Notes: generated by a model not told the origin, from the letters alone. A stretch of DNA of 64,000 nt from Narthecium ossifragum (GCA_963920575.1 OY986965.1:3409072-3473071), one strand, 5' to 3'; positions 22,738 to 36,784 are shown, numbered from the stretch's first letter. A program made the numbers and translations.

Positions 22738-24516
22738 CCATACAATTAAGGAACGAGGGGAAGAGGTAGGGGCCGGAGCCGAAAGAAAGGAGTATGCATG
22801 GCAAAGGGATCATAATATTTGAATGAGATGTTTAGCTTAGGGTTGTTGAGACCTTTTTGGGGTGATGATGATGATGGAATGCATACATAGTTGACCACAA
22901 AGAGGGGAGAGAGCCATGGGCCCTTGAAGGATGATATATATATGGGTGGGACGAGCATGATATGGCACCCCACTTTGGAGAGGCAGGCATGCACGCACGC
23001 ATGATAGTGCTGCTTAGGATGCGCTAGAGCATAATAGTGGGGGAGGAATGAGTACTGAGTTGGAGAGGCTTATATAAGTGTTGGGAAGGAGAGGAGGAGA
23101 AGACTAGTTAGCACTTCATATGCCTCTCTTATCTCTTCTCCTTTGTTTCTTTTTGTATCTCATTTGTTGTTTCTAAAAGGTTCTAAAAGATGTGCATCCT
23201 TTTGTTTTCTTCTTTGGTGGCTGATAGATTGCTAGCTAGGCTTTCATTTGTTGATATTTCTGTGCATAGACAGAGCCATCTTAGTCATGTTTAACACGTA
23301 CATGACCCTGTATGTCTGTGTTCCATGGCCAACAGAGGAGTTAATTTCATAGTCTAACCTATATAGTTTAGACTCTGAAATAATATTTTCAAGTTTAATA
23401 TAGCTAGTGACGTTCAGAAAAAACACACAATGAACCTGAGGGCACCTGAGGGGTACTTTTTCTTCTTTTTTTTTTCTTTTTTTTTTCTCCTAAGGGAAAC
23501 TTTATACGTACGTCACCCACAAAGAAAATATTAAACAGCCAATGTGATCTTTTTTAAGTACGTAGAGCCAGTACCTATATAGCTTGCTAGCTATTGATTA
23601 AAGAGACAGTGCTAACACGTCTTGTCTTTCCTTGTCCTCTTTATGGCGCCGCCTGCTAATCGGGGAGGCTGCCTTCCTGAAGATAGACATAAGCTCTAAA
23701 ATGAAGAACACCCACGAACCTTACTTATATAATACGTGACGAACCTTCTATTGATTGTAACCAAATATATATACATCCAAACTAAAGTATGACATCGTGA
23801 TAGAAGATATGGAAAGCCTTCCGGGTGATTGACAGAATGTTGGTTGTTTGTTTATTATATATAGATTGATTGTTTACCATATCATGTATGTCATAAATTG
23901 GGATTGATTAATTAACTTGTAAATCAAAGCAATGTTGTACATATATAGATCTTTTCCAAAGGAATGATAAGAAATTATTTCAATCTTGCTTCTTTAACAT
24001 TATGGGCTTTCTGGGAGAATTTACAACGCTAGCTATAGTGTGCATATGCATGTAGAGCAAATATACATCAACTTCACCAATTATCCTATCAAAACCTTTT
24101 TATAATAAGTTGATAGGGAGGAGTTAGTGAGTTTATAAACCCCATATCCATAATTAGAGATTAGCAAAAAAGGAAGAAGATAAATCTTAAAATTATCGTA
24201 TATGCGTGCGTGAATCCATGCACGTACGTCGTCCGCTGGCTTACAACTGCATGTTAGTAGTCCAAACAAAGGTCAAACAAAAGGAGATGACCATCCAAAG
24301 ACCTATTCTTCTTCTTCTTCTCTTCTTCTTCTCAGTTTAGTCTCTCATCCCGAGTTTTAATCCCCTTCTCTGCCTCCCACTAACCTCTCCACCCTAGCTT
24401 ATCTCCTCATTTCCCTCCAAAACCACCCCCCCTAAACCTACTCTTCCTCTTCCCTCAATGGCTTCTCTTCACCACCTCTAGCCCCCTTCTCCTCTCCACC
24501 ACCCCTACACGGCAGG
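22738..24516. other. intergenic DNA between SAMDC and GATL
   Basis: The left part is probably SAMDC 3' UTR. No gene was seen. T-rich runs lie at 23458-23490, and CTT repeats at 24307-24333 lie in the likely GATL upstream or leader region. Confidence 0.45.
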
Positions 24517-25572
24517 ATGGCCACCCCCCGCCGCCGCTGCTCCGCCGGCCTCCTGCCACCCCTCCTCATCCCCTTCCTCCTCTTCGGCGACGTCATCCAC
24601 GCCATCCGCGTCGATGTCATCCGCAAGCCCACTCCCGTCCCCTCCGTCCCCGCCTTCCGCGAGGCCCCGGCGTTCCGCAACGCAGACGAGTGCTCGCCGG
24701 AGAGCGCCGACCACGTCCACATTTCCATGACCCTCGACGCCAACTACCTCCGCGGCACCATGGCCGCGGTGCTCTCGATCCTCCAGCACACGTCGTGCCC
24801 GGAGAGCGTGACGTTCCACTTCCTCGCGGCGAGGCCGGAGCCGGAGATCGTCGGCAGCATCCGCGCCGCCTTCCCCTACCTCGACCTCCGGGTGTACCGC
24901 TTCGACTCCTCCCGCGTGCGCGGCCGGATCTCCCGGTCCATACGGCAGGCCCTCGACCAGCCCCTCAACTACGCCCGCATCTACCTCGCCGACATCCTCC
25001 CCGCCGACGTCCGCCGCGTCATCTACCTCGACTCGGACGTCGTGGTGGTCGACGACGTCCGCCAGCTCTGGAACGTCGAGCTGGACAACAGGGTGGTCGC
25101 CGCGCCGGAGTACTGCCACGCCAACTTCACCAAGTACTTCACCGACGCCTTCTGGTCGGACCCGTCCCTCGTCGCCGCCTTCGAGGGCCGGCGGCCGTGC
25201 TACTTCAACACGGGGGTGATGGTGATGGACGTGGAGAAGTGGAGGGAAGGTGGCTACACCAAGAAGGTAGAGGACTGGATGGGGGTCCAGAAGCAGAAGA
25301 GGATATACCACTTGGGGTCATTGCCACCATTCTTGCTGGTTTTGGCTGGGAATATTAAGGCAGTGGATCATAGGTGGAACCAGCATGGGCTGGGAGGTGA
25401 CAACATGGAGGGGAGGTGCAGGAGCTTGCACCCAGGGCCCATAAGCTTGCTGCATTGGAGTGGGAAGGGGAAGCCATGGCTCAGGCTGGACTCCAGGAGA
25501 CCTTGTGCTGTGGATCATCTCTGGGCTCCTTATGACCTCTATAAATCTTCATCACTCTCCCTAGAGGAATGA
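24517..25572 (+). CDS. galacturonosyltransferase-like protein (GATL), glycosyltransferase family 8
   Basis: A single GC-rich exon of 351 codons. A hydrophobic segment at residues ~11-29 acts as signal peptide or membrane anchor, as in Golgi glycosyltransferases. The GT8 fold follows: [18 protein letters not shown] at about 68-85, the metal-binding DxD in [11 protein letters not shown] (Asp172-Asp174), [12 protein letters not shown], and the C-terminal HWSGKGKPW that closes the nucleotide-sugar site. This combination and the short N terminus without a long stem are typical of GATL proteins (PARVUS-like), involved in pectin or xylan synthesis in the cell wall. Donor and acceptor are not established from sequence. 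The exact GATL member is not assigned. A GA microsatellite follows the stop codon. Confidence 0.92.
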   Translation: MATPRRRCSAGLLPPLLIPFLLFGDVIHAIRVDVIRKPTPVPSVPAFREAPAFRNADECSPESADHVHISMTLDANYLRGTMAAVLSILQHTSCPESVTFHFLAARPEPEIVGSIRAAFPYLDLRVYRFDSSRVRGRISRSIRQALDQPLNYARIYLADILPADVRRVIYLDSDVVVVDDVRQLWNVELDNRVVAAPEYCHANFTKYFTDAFWSDPSLVAAFEGRRPCYFNTGVMVMDVEKWREGGYTKKVEDWMGVQKQKRIYHLGSLPPFLLVLAGNIKAVDHRWNQHGLGGDNMEGRCRSLHPGPISLLHWSGKGKPWLRLDSRRPCAVDHLWAPYDLYKSSSLSLEE

Positions 25573-25800
25573 GAAGAGAGAGAGAGAGAGAGACCTTTCT
25601 TTAGGTTAAGGGAAGGATGTTTCTCTATGAAGCAAAACTAAGCCACTAGAAGAGAAGAGAAGAGAGAGAGGAAGGAGATGTAGCTTGAGTGAGTGAGGAA
25701 AACCTATGCTCAGCACTAAGGCCTGCTCTAATGGTTGGCAATGCCCATGGGAGGATCATCTTTCAGTCAAGAGAGAGAGAGAGAGAGAGAGTTTAAGGGG
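25573..25800. repeat. GA microsatellites in the GATL 3' region
   Basis: (GA)n runs occur at about 25571-25592 and 25770-25790, separated by purine-rich sequence, in the likely 3' UTR. Confidence 0.75.
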
Positions 25801-26816
25801 AGGGACAAGAAGGATCATAGGGTTCATGGGGAAGGGAGAGCATGGAAATGGATTACTAATTTGATTCTTTTGTTGGCTAGCAAATGGGCTATTTTGTATG
25901 CCAATCATAGAATTTTTTTATTAACTCTGCTAGCTTGTTTAGAGCATGCAATTCCTGCTGATTTGTAGTGGAATCAGAGTAGGTTATGAGATATAGAATT
26001 GTGGATCAACCATTTTATCTAAATGACTTGTACGAAATCTAAATGTGGTTTTCCCTGACTATTGTTCTTCCCTCTCAACTATCACAATTAATCTTCAAAA
26101 GTTTGAAAAAAAAAATCCAATTATGGGTCAACGACATACAGAAGGTTAGAAGCTTTATACAAAGACAATGCTTATGTCACACATACAACCTTGAGTCTTA
26201 AGTTTCAGCAAACAGTAGCATGAAGAATGTCTCTCTTATTTGGTAACAGTAACACTGTTATTAATTACATTGGAGCTTTCTTACTATGATACAGTACATT
26301 CAAGAAGTTTTATTCGAATGAATCGATGGGAGGAGCAAAGATGGTATTACTTGGATTGACTGGATTACCTCTGGGAGGCACCAAGAAACCATCTGCTACA
26401 CTTCCCTGCAATAAGTGAGATGTTAGCTATTTACACTTTCTTCGGAGAGAAGAAGGATATAAAGTCCCAAATTTTGAACGAACACTAGCAGAGATATATC
26501 ATGAATTACAAGTTTGCAGCATACATCTTAGAGATATCTGTATAAAAGAAATTAACCATTTTCAGCAGGTGAACACAATTTTAAAACAATTTCCGCATGA
26601 GGCATGTAATTGTACAACACAGCAAGACGAGCATGGCAAACTGTTTTTGGTGAAATTAAAATCCAAGGGAATACACAGGGGTAAGGATTTTGATCTAGTA
26701 CTTAGTTGCTTAAGAATTTCATAGTTGAAAAGCTTCTCGCATCTGCACTAAAACTTCATACGCCTTCAAACTAGTAAGTCCAAGAGTAATTTCGTACGTA
26801 CCGGCATAATACCATG
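25801..26816. other. convergent 3' flanks of GATL and GSH2
   Basis: No gene seen. The right part should hold the GSH2 3' UTR. Confidence 0.4.
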
Positions 26817-29800
26817 TCAAGTCAGATAGATACTATCTAGAACTGCAAACCCAGCAGCTACACCGCCTTCATTTGATGAGGAAACCTTTGTCCGCATCAA
26901 ATATCCACATTGATCATTCATGATAACCTTGTCTTTGTTCCTATCAGTTTCCATCCCAGAGTAAATAGGTTCATTCTGTCAAAATCGTAGGGAAAAAAAT
27001 ATGGGGGAGCTGATGAAAATTAGATTTCAGTTCTAATACCTCAGATAGGCTCCGTATATCCCCAGTTCTGAAATTGCACGGTCCTGATAGCAAATACCTT
27101 CTCGTACCAGATAGGCATGAGAAGCTGTTGGAAAGATCCTTTGCATGAGAATGTAGGCAGCAAGTTCCTCACCACCTTCCTTCTGCAATTTGATTAATGT
27201 TTCCCTCACATCATCACCATAGATATTGTTTCCTAGAGATTCATGATTAGATCATTACCCACAGTAAGAAAAGAAAAAGACAAGTAAAAGAAAATGCCAT
27301 GAGAAAATACAATCATATGAACCTCCTCCTTCTCTTTGAGGTTTGAGAACAAACAGTTCAGGTCGTTCCATGGCTCCTTTCACAGTATCCAAGTTGTCCA
27401 AGCTCCACAACCCCGCAAAGCATTTTCGCAATTTTGCGATGTCATCCTCACTTTCAAGGAATCTAAATACCAGGCAAAAGATTGATGGAAGCTTCAAAGT
27501 CATGATCTAAAGGGACCATGCTCCCAATAAAAAATAGGAAGATGATCTCACAAAAAATAGCACAATCGAAGAGAGAAATGGGGACCCAAAAATAAATGCA
27601 CATTATATCCACTGAAACACGTGCACTAAAACGCCTCATGAAAATTTGAGAAAATTGCATTTTCCTTCAGCATTACTTGAAATCTGTGAATCTCAGTTCA
27701 GTTTGTTTTATTCAAAAGTCTTCTTTCGAGGTCATCACAATTGTTTTGTATTCATTTCAGTAGGAATTACATGGCTTCGTTTCTCATGTTCTCTTGTTAA
27801 ATATTGGAATTTCCCGACACCAATTGGGGGTTCATCAAAAGCTCCTGCTTGGTATGATGAGCCCCTTTGTGACCCTGTCTATCAGTCATCAATATCTTCC
27901 TGTCTCAGTATCATGGCAGAAAACTGATGCTGACGATATAGAAGCATAGAAGTAGCAGAGAGCAACCATGGAGAGTATACACACAGTAGAAAGTCTTAGC
28001 TAGATATTTCACTACAAAGACCTAATAACTGAGCACAGCTAATCACTCAGAAAACTGGCCTAAAACCTTAACACACTCCAATACAACTTAGCACATCCAT
28101 AAATACCTCAGCACACTGCTAACCAGCACCAGTCTCAAAGCATATTCAGAGTAAAGAAGTAAAAGAAACGCCCCTCCTAGTTCATGGAACTCTTAACTCT
28201 AGAATTTTTAACTAGCTGTTGATGATGTTTATCGTGAAAACATGATAAACTTAAGGACTATGAAATAGCACGGTATTACAGTCTTTGTAGAAGAAGCAAA
28301 ACATTAAAATATCTACAAGCATTCAGAACCCAGAAAATATGAAGCTAAGTTTAGTTGAAACCTTTCAAGAACATTGGGCTTTGCTAATTCTTGCTGGATT
28401 TTCTTGGTTCCCGTCAAATGGTAGGATATTGATGGGCACTTGATAGCAGCAGATTGTTCAATCAGAAGCCTTGCTCTCCATTCCTGGTTACACATGAATA
28501 TAAGAGATGTCAGCCCCACTGAAGGGAACAGATTGTTTTTGCTCATGTCAAGGATAGAATGTTGAAACAAAATTTTCATGGAAAATTTCTAACATTATAT
28601 AGTTCTCACATAAAAACCTTTCTGCATTCACTTATAGAGGAAGATCCAAAGAACTAATAATTTCAAGTTCAAAGGAACTAATATGATTAAACTGTGTATA
28701 GTGAAACTCACTTCTTAATATGATAGCATAAAGGCAGGTCAAAGGCAGCAAATGATAGCTCAGGGGGCAAAAGAGGATCATAGGATAATCCAGAAAGAAA
28801 TAAATGATGTCAATAATAATTTGCCAGGCATGCACACCACAGGATACCTTGATATCTGAACAATGAAGAGGGACGGAGGAACACCAATATATAAAGGCTA
28901 AGATCTCTGCAAGAAAGCTTTTGGCTTGCCACAAAGAAGAGGACGCCTGAGAGTCAAAACTAGGGCCAACTAAATGGAAGGTAGACATTATGTTTGGGAG
29001 CAATGCTTATGAGCTAAGACCCATAACACAGTTATAAGGCCTATAGAGCCTAAAATCATATATGTATGCAAAAAGCGCTGGAAATGTCCAATATGAGAAA
29101 CCTAGTGCAATATTTAACTATGCAAAAATACCAGGCAAAAATCATGCATTCAATACACGGAAATGACGCATAAGAATGCTATAAACCAGCAAGGTCAGTT
29201 ACTCATGAATAGTCTATGATGCAGCATAAGAGTAGATTGGGCTCATGATGTTGTTCACAATTGGAAATTATTCACCAATTGGTCTTCTGGGTTCACAATT
29301 GGAAATTATTCACCAATTGGTCTTCTGAGCAGTGGCTACAGATGACATTAGCACAAACAAAGAGGGGAAAGAAGGTTGCTATCACATACTGCTTCTGAAG
29401 GATAATCATTTGGTGAATAGCCAGCTCTAAAGTAAACAAGTGCAACTGCTTGGTCACCTCTGCATATATGAACCTCTAAATTTCAAAAGTTAGCAATTTT
29501 GTAATCCAGATTACAACATAGAAAAAGACTTCTAAATCCCAAGAAATAGGGATGAAAAAAAGTAATTATGCTCCCATTAGAGCCTTCAAATTAATGTAAA
29601 AGAGGGTTGCATACACAAGAAGTGTTCCATCTGGTAGAACCTGTCCTTCTGCGTCAATTTCTGCCAACGTTCTGCGGATACTTTTTACATTATGCGTGTA
29701 AAATGTTAAAGATAGAACATCAGGTGATGTCATCATGGCTATTATGAAGGTGTGCATCTTAAACAAACAACTGTTCAGCTCTCATTACAAACACAATCAT

Positions 29801-32800
29801 GAAGAGACTGCAAAATTTATTCTTTCTCTAGGTTCCCTGTAGGGTAGATATAAATAGTCATAAAGAACTATTATATTTCTAATCACTTCAATTACGAAGA
29901 GAATGAATCTGATATCACCTATATCATCTACTTATGACACAAACAGGTCTGTTGTCTAATAGGTACTAAAGGTGCATCAAAGCTTCATGCAGGAAAGATG
30001 GTTACCTTGTTTCTAGACCAAAACACGATAGAACAGCGTAATAATTTGTAACCAAAGGAATTTCTTCTAAGGGATCATGTAGACTAATGTGCCTTTCCAT
30101 GCTTATCTGGTAAGCTTTTATGAAGATGTATACTCACCGACTTGACAGCATAAGCAACATGGAAACTGAAATAGAGTATCATTCCACATGCCACATGATA
30201 TGATTGATTAGCTATGCTTTTAATATCTGATGTTGGTTTCTTGAAACATCCAATTTATACGGAAAAAAAGTTCGGTTGTTCCGGTAATGCTAAAACTGCA
30301 AGTCAAGCTAATGACGATAATAACAATACGTTACACCAATAAGGATATATCTCATTCAGTACCGCACTCAGCCAATGTTGGTCGTACATATTGCGCTCTT
30401 CCTTTTGGACAACGAACATAACTACAGCACTGGAAAAAGACAGAAGTTAGCAAAAGGTAATGAAGCTTAAGATAAGATGGAAAGCGAAGATGCATTCCCA
30501 ATGCACTCAAAAGTCAAACCTGGTATTGCCATATTCGTTCCATGCTTTAGCTAATGCCTCCGCAAAGCGGCTGACAGCTGTATTCCCTGGTACTTTTCTT
30601 GAATCTAGCCCTAGATGCTTTCCATAATAGGTAAGTAAATTCCTGCAAACCATAAGAACACTATCAGAGTTATGCAATGACAAGAAGATTGCAGTCCATA
30701 ATAGAAATATTACCAACAGGGTATATGAACAAAATTGCAGGCATGCAGTGTCATTTCCTTCTATGACAACACAATTATTAGCAATTTAGCATAATCAGAA
30801 GCAGCATTTTAGATTTCCTTCATGTGTAATCTTTCCCTATAAGGAGAAATAATTGATCGAGAAGTATATGGCTTATTACAGCATCAAAGTAGATAGCAAG
30901 TAGGGCATCAAGGTTTTTGAAACATGAATGGATCTTTCCCCTTAGAGCCATTTAAATTACTAGTTTGTAGTCTTGCCACTGCAATTAAGATCAAGAATAA
31001 GACAAGTCACAAGGAATACTTCCCTATTCATTTCCCCTGCGAATGGAGATGCAATAAACATTTAAAATTGTGCTCCTTTACCATTTTACAATTTGATATA
31101 TCAACATGAGAACCTGGGGTCACAACTTACAAGGCTAGTGAGGAAAAGAGAAGTACATGCCACTAGAAGACATGAACCACATCAATTTTCAGAACTAATA
31201 TCAGTTCCAACTGCTAGATATTCCATAATTAGAATATACAGCTTATGACTAGCTAGCCGTAAACCTCAGATAGAACTGATTCCGCAAGAAAATATTTCCT
31301 TCAATCTGTTTATAATCCAAATGCCCAGAACCTAAATGATCGTATCAGATTGTGACTCATCAACCCCCATAAAACAGACTAGGGAAAAAAAGGGAAGTGC
31401 TCTACATTAAGAGCATGAGTTCAGGTATGGAAAAAGGACAAACATATGGAATAAACAATTCAGAGAACAAGAAGAAAGAAGAAGACTATGAATATAGAAA
31501 CACTGAAGAAAAAGGTTTCTTCTGAAGTATCCAGGGTTGTTGCCAAAGAACATGTTAGAACAGCAAACTACACAAAGTATTTCAGTTGGGTCCATAGTCC
31601 TACATAAATAAATTACTTGAGAGCTTCTGATTCCCTCTTTGCTGTTGCACTGTCTTTGAAACTTCTGTGCTATGTCCTTGCCATTACTTTGAGACTCCTG
31701 CTACCAAAATATGCCCTCTAATTGAAGTTCCATTGCATGTCCAGGGAAAAGGCATATTAGATAAAGGCCTCCATACACTGATGAAAGTTACGGATGGAGA
31801 TCATAACATCAATAAGTAGCTATCCAGGAAGCTAAATTTGTTAGATGTTTCCCTTGACACGAGAAAAAAAAAACAAGAAGTAATTCACTTATACTCCTTA
31901 GCTTTATTTCCGTTGCCTATGTGCTAGATGAGTGCAAGAAATCATCATTTCAATTTATCTAGAATAAATCAACTCCCAATTAAGAGTTACAAGCAGCATG
32001 GCAGCTAAAATAAAAAAATTTCTTATTCCAAGGAAATATGTATGATACTTGATGAACATGCTTTGAAAATAACATAATAGAGGGAAGGCAGATTAATATA
32101 CAGCATCCAAACCTGTGAAGCTCGCTGACAAGGCAACTAAGACCAGGAAATGAGGATGAAATTGTGTTAAGCTCTATTTGAAAAATTAGGTTAGTTTCAG
32201 AATCCAACATGTAATCTGAACGGTGCAAGCCCAAACGGATGTCCTGTTCATTATATGCAGTTAGTATATTTCAACAGAAAGAAAGCATATTATCTTCGCC
32301 TTCAGAAGGCCTCTTCCAGGCCATCATGGCTTCTTTTAACTGAATGAACTAGCAAATGAGTGAAAGGTCAAGCCAAAACGACTCACCTCCTTCTTATTCA
32401 TTTCCAGCATCTTCAAATGGATATCCAAGAGTCTACTTGTGAAGTCATCGACCTTCTTCGTTCTGCAATATGATGAAGAGAGAAGAACAAAATAAGGCTC
32501 ACAAAAAAAGGTTGATTGCAACTGTGCATGGCCAGATCAGAACAGATTATATCAACAAATGACGAAAAGGAGCAGAACTGGAGGTACCACAGAACAAGAG
32601 GCAGCTCAATCAAGAATCAATAAAAATTCACATCATGCATGCAATATTGCAAGGAGAAACACATGAATGCAATAAATAATCAGAAGTATCTTACTTTAAT
32701 GAACTGAAATGCTCTTAGGAACTTTAACGCCAAACATTTCTTCTAAAGCTCAGCCAAATAGTACATGTTAGGCGAAGAGCTGTGACTCATCAGTCTTGCT

Positions 32801-34312
32801 AGTGCAATTTCAAAAACGAAGAAATGTGTTTCTAATAGAGAGAACATGACAATCATAAAAAAGCTATTTGAACAGCTCAAACCAACTTATGTGAGCAAGT
32901 ACATGGTTAATATGGTCGTTAACCTGGACAAGGATCCTTGCAAAAATCTTCCATCCAAGCTGACACGATCAACAAGCTCATTGAAAATGGGAGCTAACTC
33001 ACATGCTTGCCTCCAATGACCTTTTGGAAATGACATAGGCAATAGAGCAAATGGGGCATGGACAAGACCAACACCAGGTACAGTTCCTGATTTCTGCAAG
33101 TGGAGTGTTGACATAACAATCATACAATACCATTAGAACAGATAACACCTCCCAACATGAAGAAAATATCTAGGAACATGCACGCTAAAAGGTTAAAGAT
33201 CATTGTCAATAAACATAACCAAATTTCTGACAATTTGAAGCACCATGAACCGAAAACCTCTAATGAAGTCTTCGTTTTTTGTAGAGCAAGTCGTCTAAAA
33301 TGAGAAGTGGTGTGGCAAGGATTGTTGCTAAATGCATTATAGCTCTCTTCATTTTCATTGACTTAAAGGTGGGCTCAGGATTGTTGCTCAAGGTATTATC
33401 GATTTCGTGATTCTCATCAACTTAATGATCCATTCTCATATGCCTTCCATTCAATGAACAAGATCTTACCAAATCATCCACTCGATCCAAAAATTGTTGA
33501 TAACATGGTTGGTCTAGATATACAATTATCCGTGTTCTTTGTTTATCCTACTAGACGCTAATAGGCCACAAGAAGTGGCATGATACTCATTTCACCAGTT
33601 CCACTTCTTTCGTGGGCATCAATACTGTCTACTCTCTGGAAATAAAGTGGACTGTAACGCAGAACCAAGAACTACAAGAACCCAATCGATAGAGGGTTTT
33701 GCCGTGACGCCAAAGAATGAATACTAATTATAACTACATGAAACCAAGAAAAACCCATCAACGGGTTTGAGATAAGCATCTGTCAGTAGCCGTAACTAAA
33801 GAAAGACCCACAAAGACAAAGGACCATCACATGATTTGGGGAAAAAAAAACCATTTTACTTCCAGAAAACCAAGAAACATCAGAAATTAACAAAATCCAT
33901 CCCACGTATCGAGGAACCAAAAATTGGCAACGCAAAATACCTCAAAGAATAGAAAAAGATTAGTTCTTTAGCACCAAACCTGGAAGCTCCGATCGCCAAC
34001 AACAAGCCCGTGAAGAGAACTCCACACCAGAGCATCATACACCATCTTATCAATCAAATCCGCAGGAATGCTCTTCGTCAACATCTCAGCCCCGGTCTCC
34101 TCCGTCTCCCCAGAGCCCCCACTCCTCGAGGAGGTCATGCTCCTGTTAACCAATCCAAGATGACAACTTGTAGTGCTGGAAGGATCAAAGGTGGGAAGGA
34201 GGAGAAGAGGTCTTGGGTTAGTGGTGGTGGTGATCGGATGGCGACGGGTGGGTGTTCTAGTGAGAGAAAGAGGAGGGGTTGAAAGGGAGAGGGAGGAAGA
34301 GCCAATGCCCAT
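26817..34312 (-). CDS. GSH2: glutathione synthetase, probable plastid/cytosol form
   Basis: Catalyses ATP-dependent joining of glycine to gamma-glutamylcysteine, the last step of glutathione synthesis. Twelve exons, all phase-compatible: 33980-34312, 32924-33093, 32387-32462, 32113-32243, 30520-30642, 30337-30429, 29615-29680, 29390-29459, 28362-28483, 27323-27462, 27040-27232, 26817-26940. They encode 546 residues, close to the usual plant length. The first ~55 residues are Ser/Thr/Arg-rich like a transit peptide; a second Met (Met-Thr-Ser-Ser) could give a cytosolic form. Diagnostic motifs are [16 protein letters not shown], the ATP-grasp glycine-rich [26 protein letters not shown], and the end [16 protein letters not shown]. 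The exon 6-7 junction (around [15 protein letters not shown]) has a weak acceptor and is the least certain. Introns contain a 38-bp tandem duplication (29253-29328). It lies tail to tail with GATL. Confidence 0.93.
29253..29328. repeat. perfect 38-bp tandem duplication in a GSH2 intron
   Basis: Two copies begin GTTCACAATTGGAAATTATT and end GGTCTTCTGG. Each copy contains the near-palindrome ACCAATTGGT. Confidence 0.85.
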
Positions 34313-35060
34313 TTTTGCGTTCGTTTGCGTGTTTTGTATATATTTTAGTTGAATTCATTCATAATTGTGAGCACTTTAGCAAGCCGCCTCTGACAGCAGC
34401 CACTGCTGCTGATGTTGATGATGGGGCCGGCCCAATTGGGTTTGCTGCTGGCAAGTGGAGCTCCAAAATCCATTTTTGGCCGTGTTCGGTTTAAAGACAA
34501 GACGGGTTATCCCCAAACATATTAGCAAAATAGAAATAAGATGATATCACTTGTTGTATCCCTATTTAACTCCACCTTGATTATATTATTATTTTTATTT
34601 TTTATTAAAAAAAATATTTTGAACTAGTCCGACTCATCATTCCAACTATTCTAATCCTAAAATCTCTTAACCCGAAATAGCCTATCCCAATATCAAATCG
34701 GCCAAGAAGATCCTATATGAATTGTTTGTTTCCATAATTAAAGTTTCTCACGCCCGGCTGTGTTTCCATAGTCCAGACTTCCAGTTATTGGGTTTGGATT
34801 CGGATTTCAGTGGTCCAGTGTTGGTCCTGATTTAATTGAGGCAAAAGCTCCTCCAGGTATAGTCTTCTATATATCACAGAGGTATGATTGCCAACTGCCA
34901 AGAACCCACATCTAGAGTTGAAGGTAAGGCACTTGAATCCACACCAATCATGATGAAGCCATCACTCAGAGGCAGGCGCTAAACGAAATGGGAGGAGCAT
35001 CGTTACTGGAAAGGGTCATGCTAAATACACCGTATAAAGTACTCCACCGCACCATTTTTT
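34313..35060. other. upstream flank of GSH2 and AT-rich spacer
   Basis: The GSH2 promoter should lie here on the minus strand. No clear TATA box was identified. No other gene was seen. Confidence 0.4.
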
Positions 35061-35071
35061 TATTTAATTTT

Positions 35072-35182
35072 TTAAAACCGAATACTATGTTATATGGTTC
35101 AATCGGTAACAACCGAATCATGTAAAAATACATAATTCGATTGTTACTGATCGAATCATATAACATAGTGTTCGGTTTAAAA
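35072..35182. repeat. foldback (snapback) repeat, ~52-bp arms
   Basis: The left arm begins TTTAAAACCGAATACTATGT and its imperfect complement ends in CGGTTTAAAA near 35182, with a loop of about 8 bp. A partial further copy of the outer arm (AAAACCGACCATTTRACAT) follows twice up to about 35235. It looks like a MITE-like hairpin. Confidence 0.75.
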
Positions 35183-35800
35183 ACCGACCATTTGACATAA
35201 TATTCGTTTTTTTAAAACCGACCATTTAACATTATACTAATTCCAATGAACAAATGGACCTTCTAGCCAAATTAGGAAGGGACTGGCATTGGACTCGAAT
35301 GGTCTGTGATTCAGAGGGGACGTGGCCTAACGGTTGTCCTATGTAGTTAATTCTCTCTCTTTACTAATTGAAAAGCTGAATTAATCAAAAAACAAAAAAA
35401 AATCGACAGCCTTTGCGCAATCAGGTGCTCTCCTTCTTATATATGCCAGTTTCTTTCTTCAAATATTCTACAAAACACCCATCCAATTCTCCACCTATTT
35501 ATTCAACTATTGTTGCTCAAAAAGAGTATCCGACATGGATTTTCCAGGGTAACAACTATCAATCAATATTAAACTTTTTTTTTACAGCAAAACTGCAAAC
35601 AAATACCAACGGAAAAGGAATCCAGAGCCATTTATTATAGTTTCAGAACAAAACAACCAGCGTCGCTTAACCTATGGTATCAGAAGAGCATGACGTACAA
35701 CATCTTCCGCCAACCAGGACATGCCACGCAAGAAGTAGATGCGGGACCCATGTCGGCTTTTGTTGGTGATATTTCTGGATCGGGTCGCGATTTATGTACA
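35183..35800. other. intergenic DNA, no gene seen
   Basis: AT-rich apart from partial copies of the neighbouring foldback arm at its left end. Confidence 0.4.
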
Positions 35801-35825
35801 TGATCTGTATTCTCTGATCAACAGT

Positions 35826-36036
35826 GATATACCGATTGGTTGATCTAATTCATTGATAGAAGATTACCGATAGACTAGTTTAATTGATCGGTATCTCACT
35901 ACGTATAGCTACCGATTCAATCATTGGTATATTCAATCGGTAGTGAGATACCGATCAATTAATCTACTCCATAAGTAGTATAATACCGATGGACTAGATC
36001 AATTGATCGGTATCACACTATTGATTAGAGGCATGT
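35826..36036. repeat. array of inverted ATCGGTATCTCACT-type motifs
   Basis: AATTGATCGGTATC occurs twice (about 35888 and 36000) and its complement GATACCGATCAATTAAT occurs near 35946, with further ACCGAT and ATCGGTA halves between. The segment can fold on itself. The same motif family forms the array at 56885-57175. Confidence 0.65.
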
Positions 36037-36784
36037 GCAATACACGTGCTACGTGGTCATGTACACAAATCTTTATTCAAAAATAAATAAGCATGTCCCT
36101 CTTCACAGAAGTGTTTAGCTTTTATTTTTAGTTTTTAGTTTGCCCTAACTATCAGGACTATTTTCCTATTGATTGGTGTGGCTATTTAGTTGGGCAATTT
36201 TTCTATTTGTCAATGGATTAATCTCAAATTTTGAGAATTTTGTTACTCTTCTCAAAGCTGAACAGGGAGGATGAGTTCCTTGCAAGCTGGCTGAGGCCAC
36301 TTAATTTCCGAATTCTATTCTGGCTCGGTTCCAATTCCAAGTGGATTAATGTCAAGATTTATATATAGACGCCAATTATTATGGTCAAACATATTCAAAT
36401 AATTACGTATGATTGGTGTGGCCATGCCGGTACTCCTAGTCCTTGAGATGGATTAGGATTAGGATTAGGAGTTACTCCTAGATGGATTAGGAGTCCTAAT
36501 TAGCCACCTCCAGCTCCATATATATACAAGGCCAAGTCTCCAATATCAAGCATTAGATTTCGGCAAAGCTAGCTGGCTTTTGGAAGATAGGTTTTCGAGC
36601 ATCAAGTATGTCTAATTTAGATTTCTTTTGATTTTCATAAATATTCGTTACCAAGTATTCTATGATGAGCTGCTCGAACTCTTGATCGAAGTAGTAATGA
36701 AGATTTATTTTTGTTTTCATGCAAGTTTATAACTTGGGGTTTTGGGTTTTGGGTTTATATCAATCAAGTCTCTGAGAGGAGGGG

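Noticed and set aside
21631..22813. Other-frame ORFs over SAMDC
   Set aside because: Shadow frames of a GC-rich gene.
24505..25311. 268-codon minus-strand and 222-codon plus-strand ORFs over GATL
   Set aside because: Shadow frames of the GC-rich GATL coding sequence.
34470..34700. Possible Harbinger MITE starting GGCCGTGTTCGGTTT
   Set aside because: The right end (CAAATCGGCC) matches too little and there is no target duplication.
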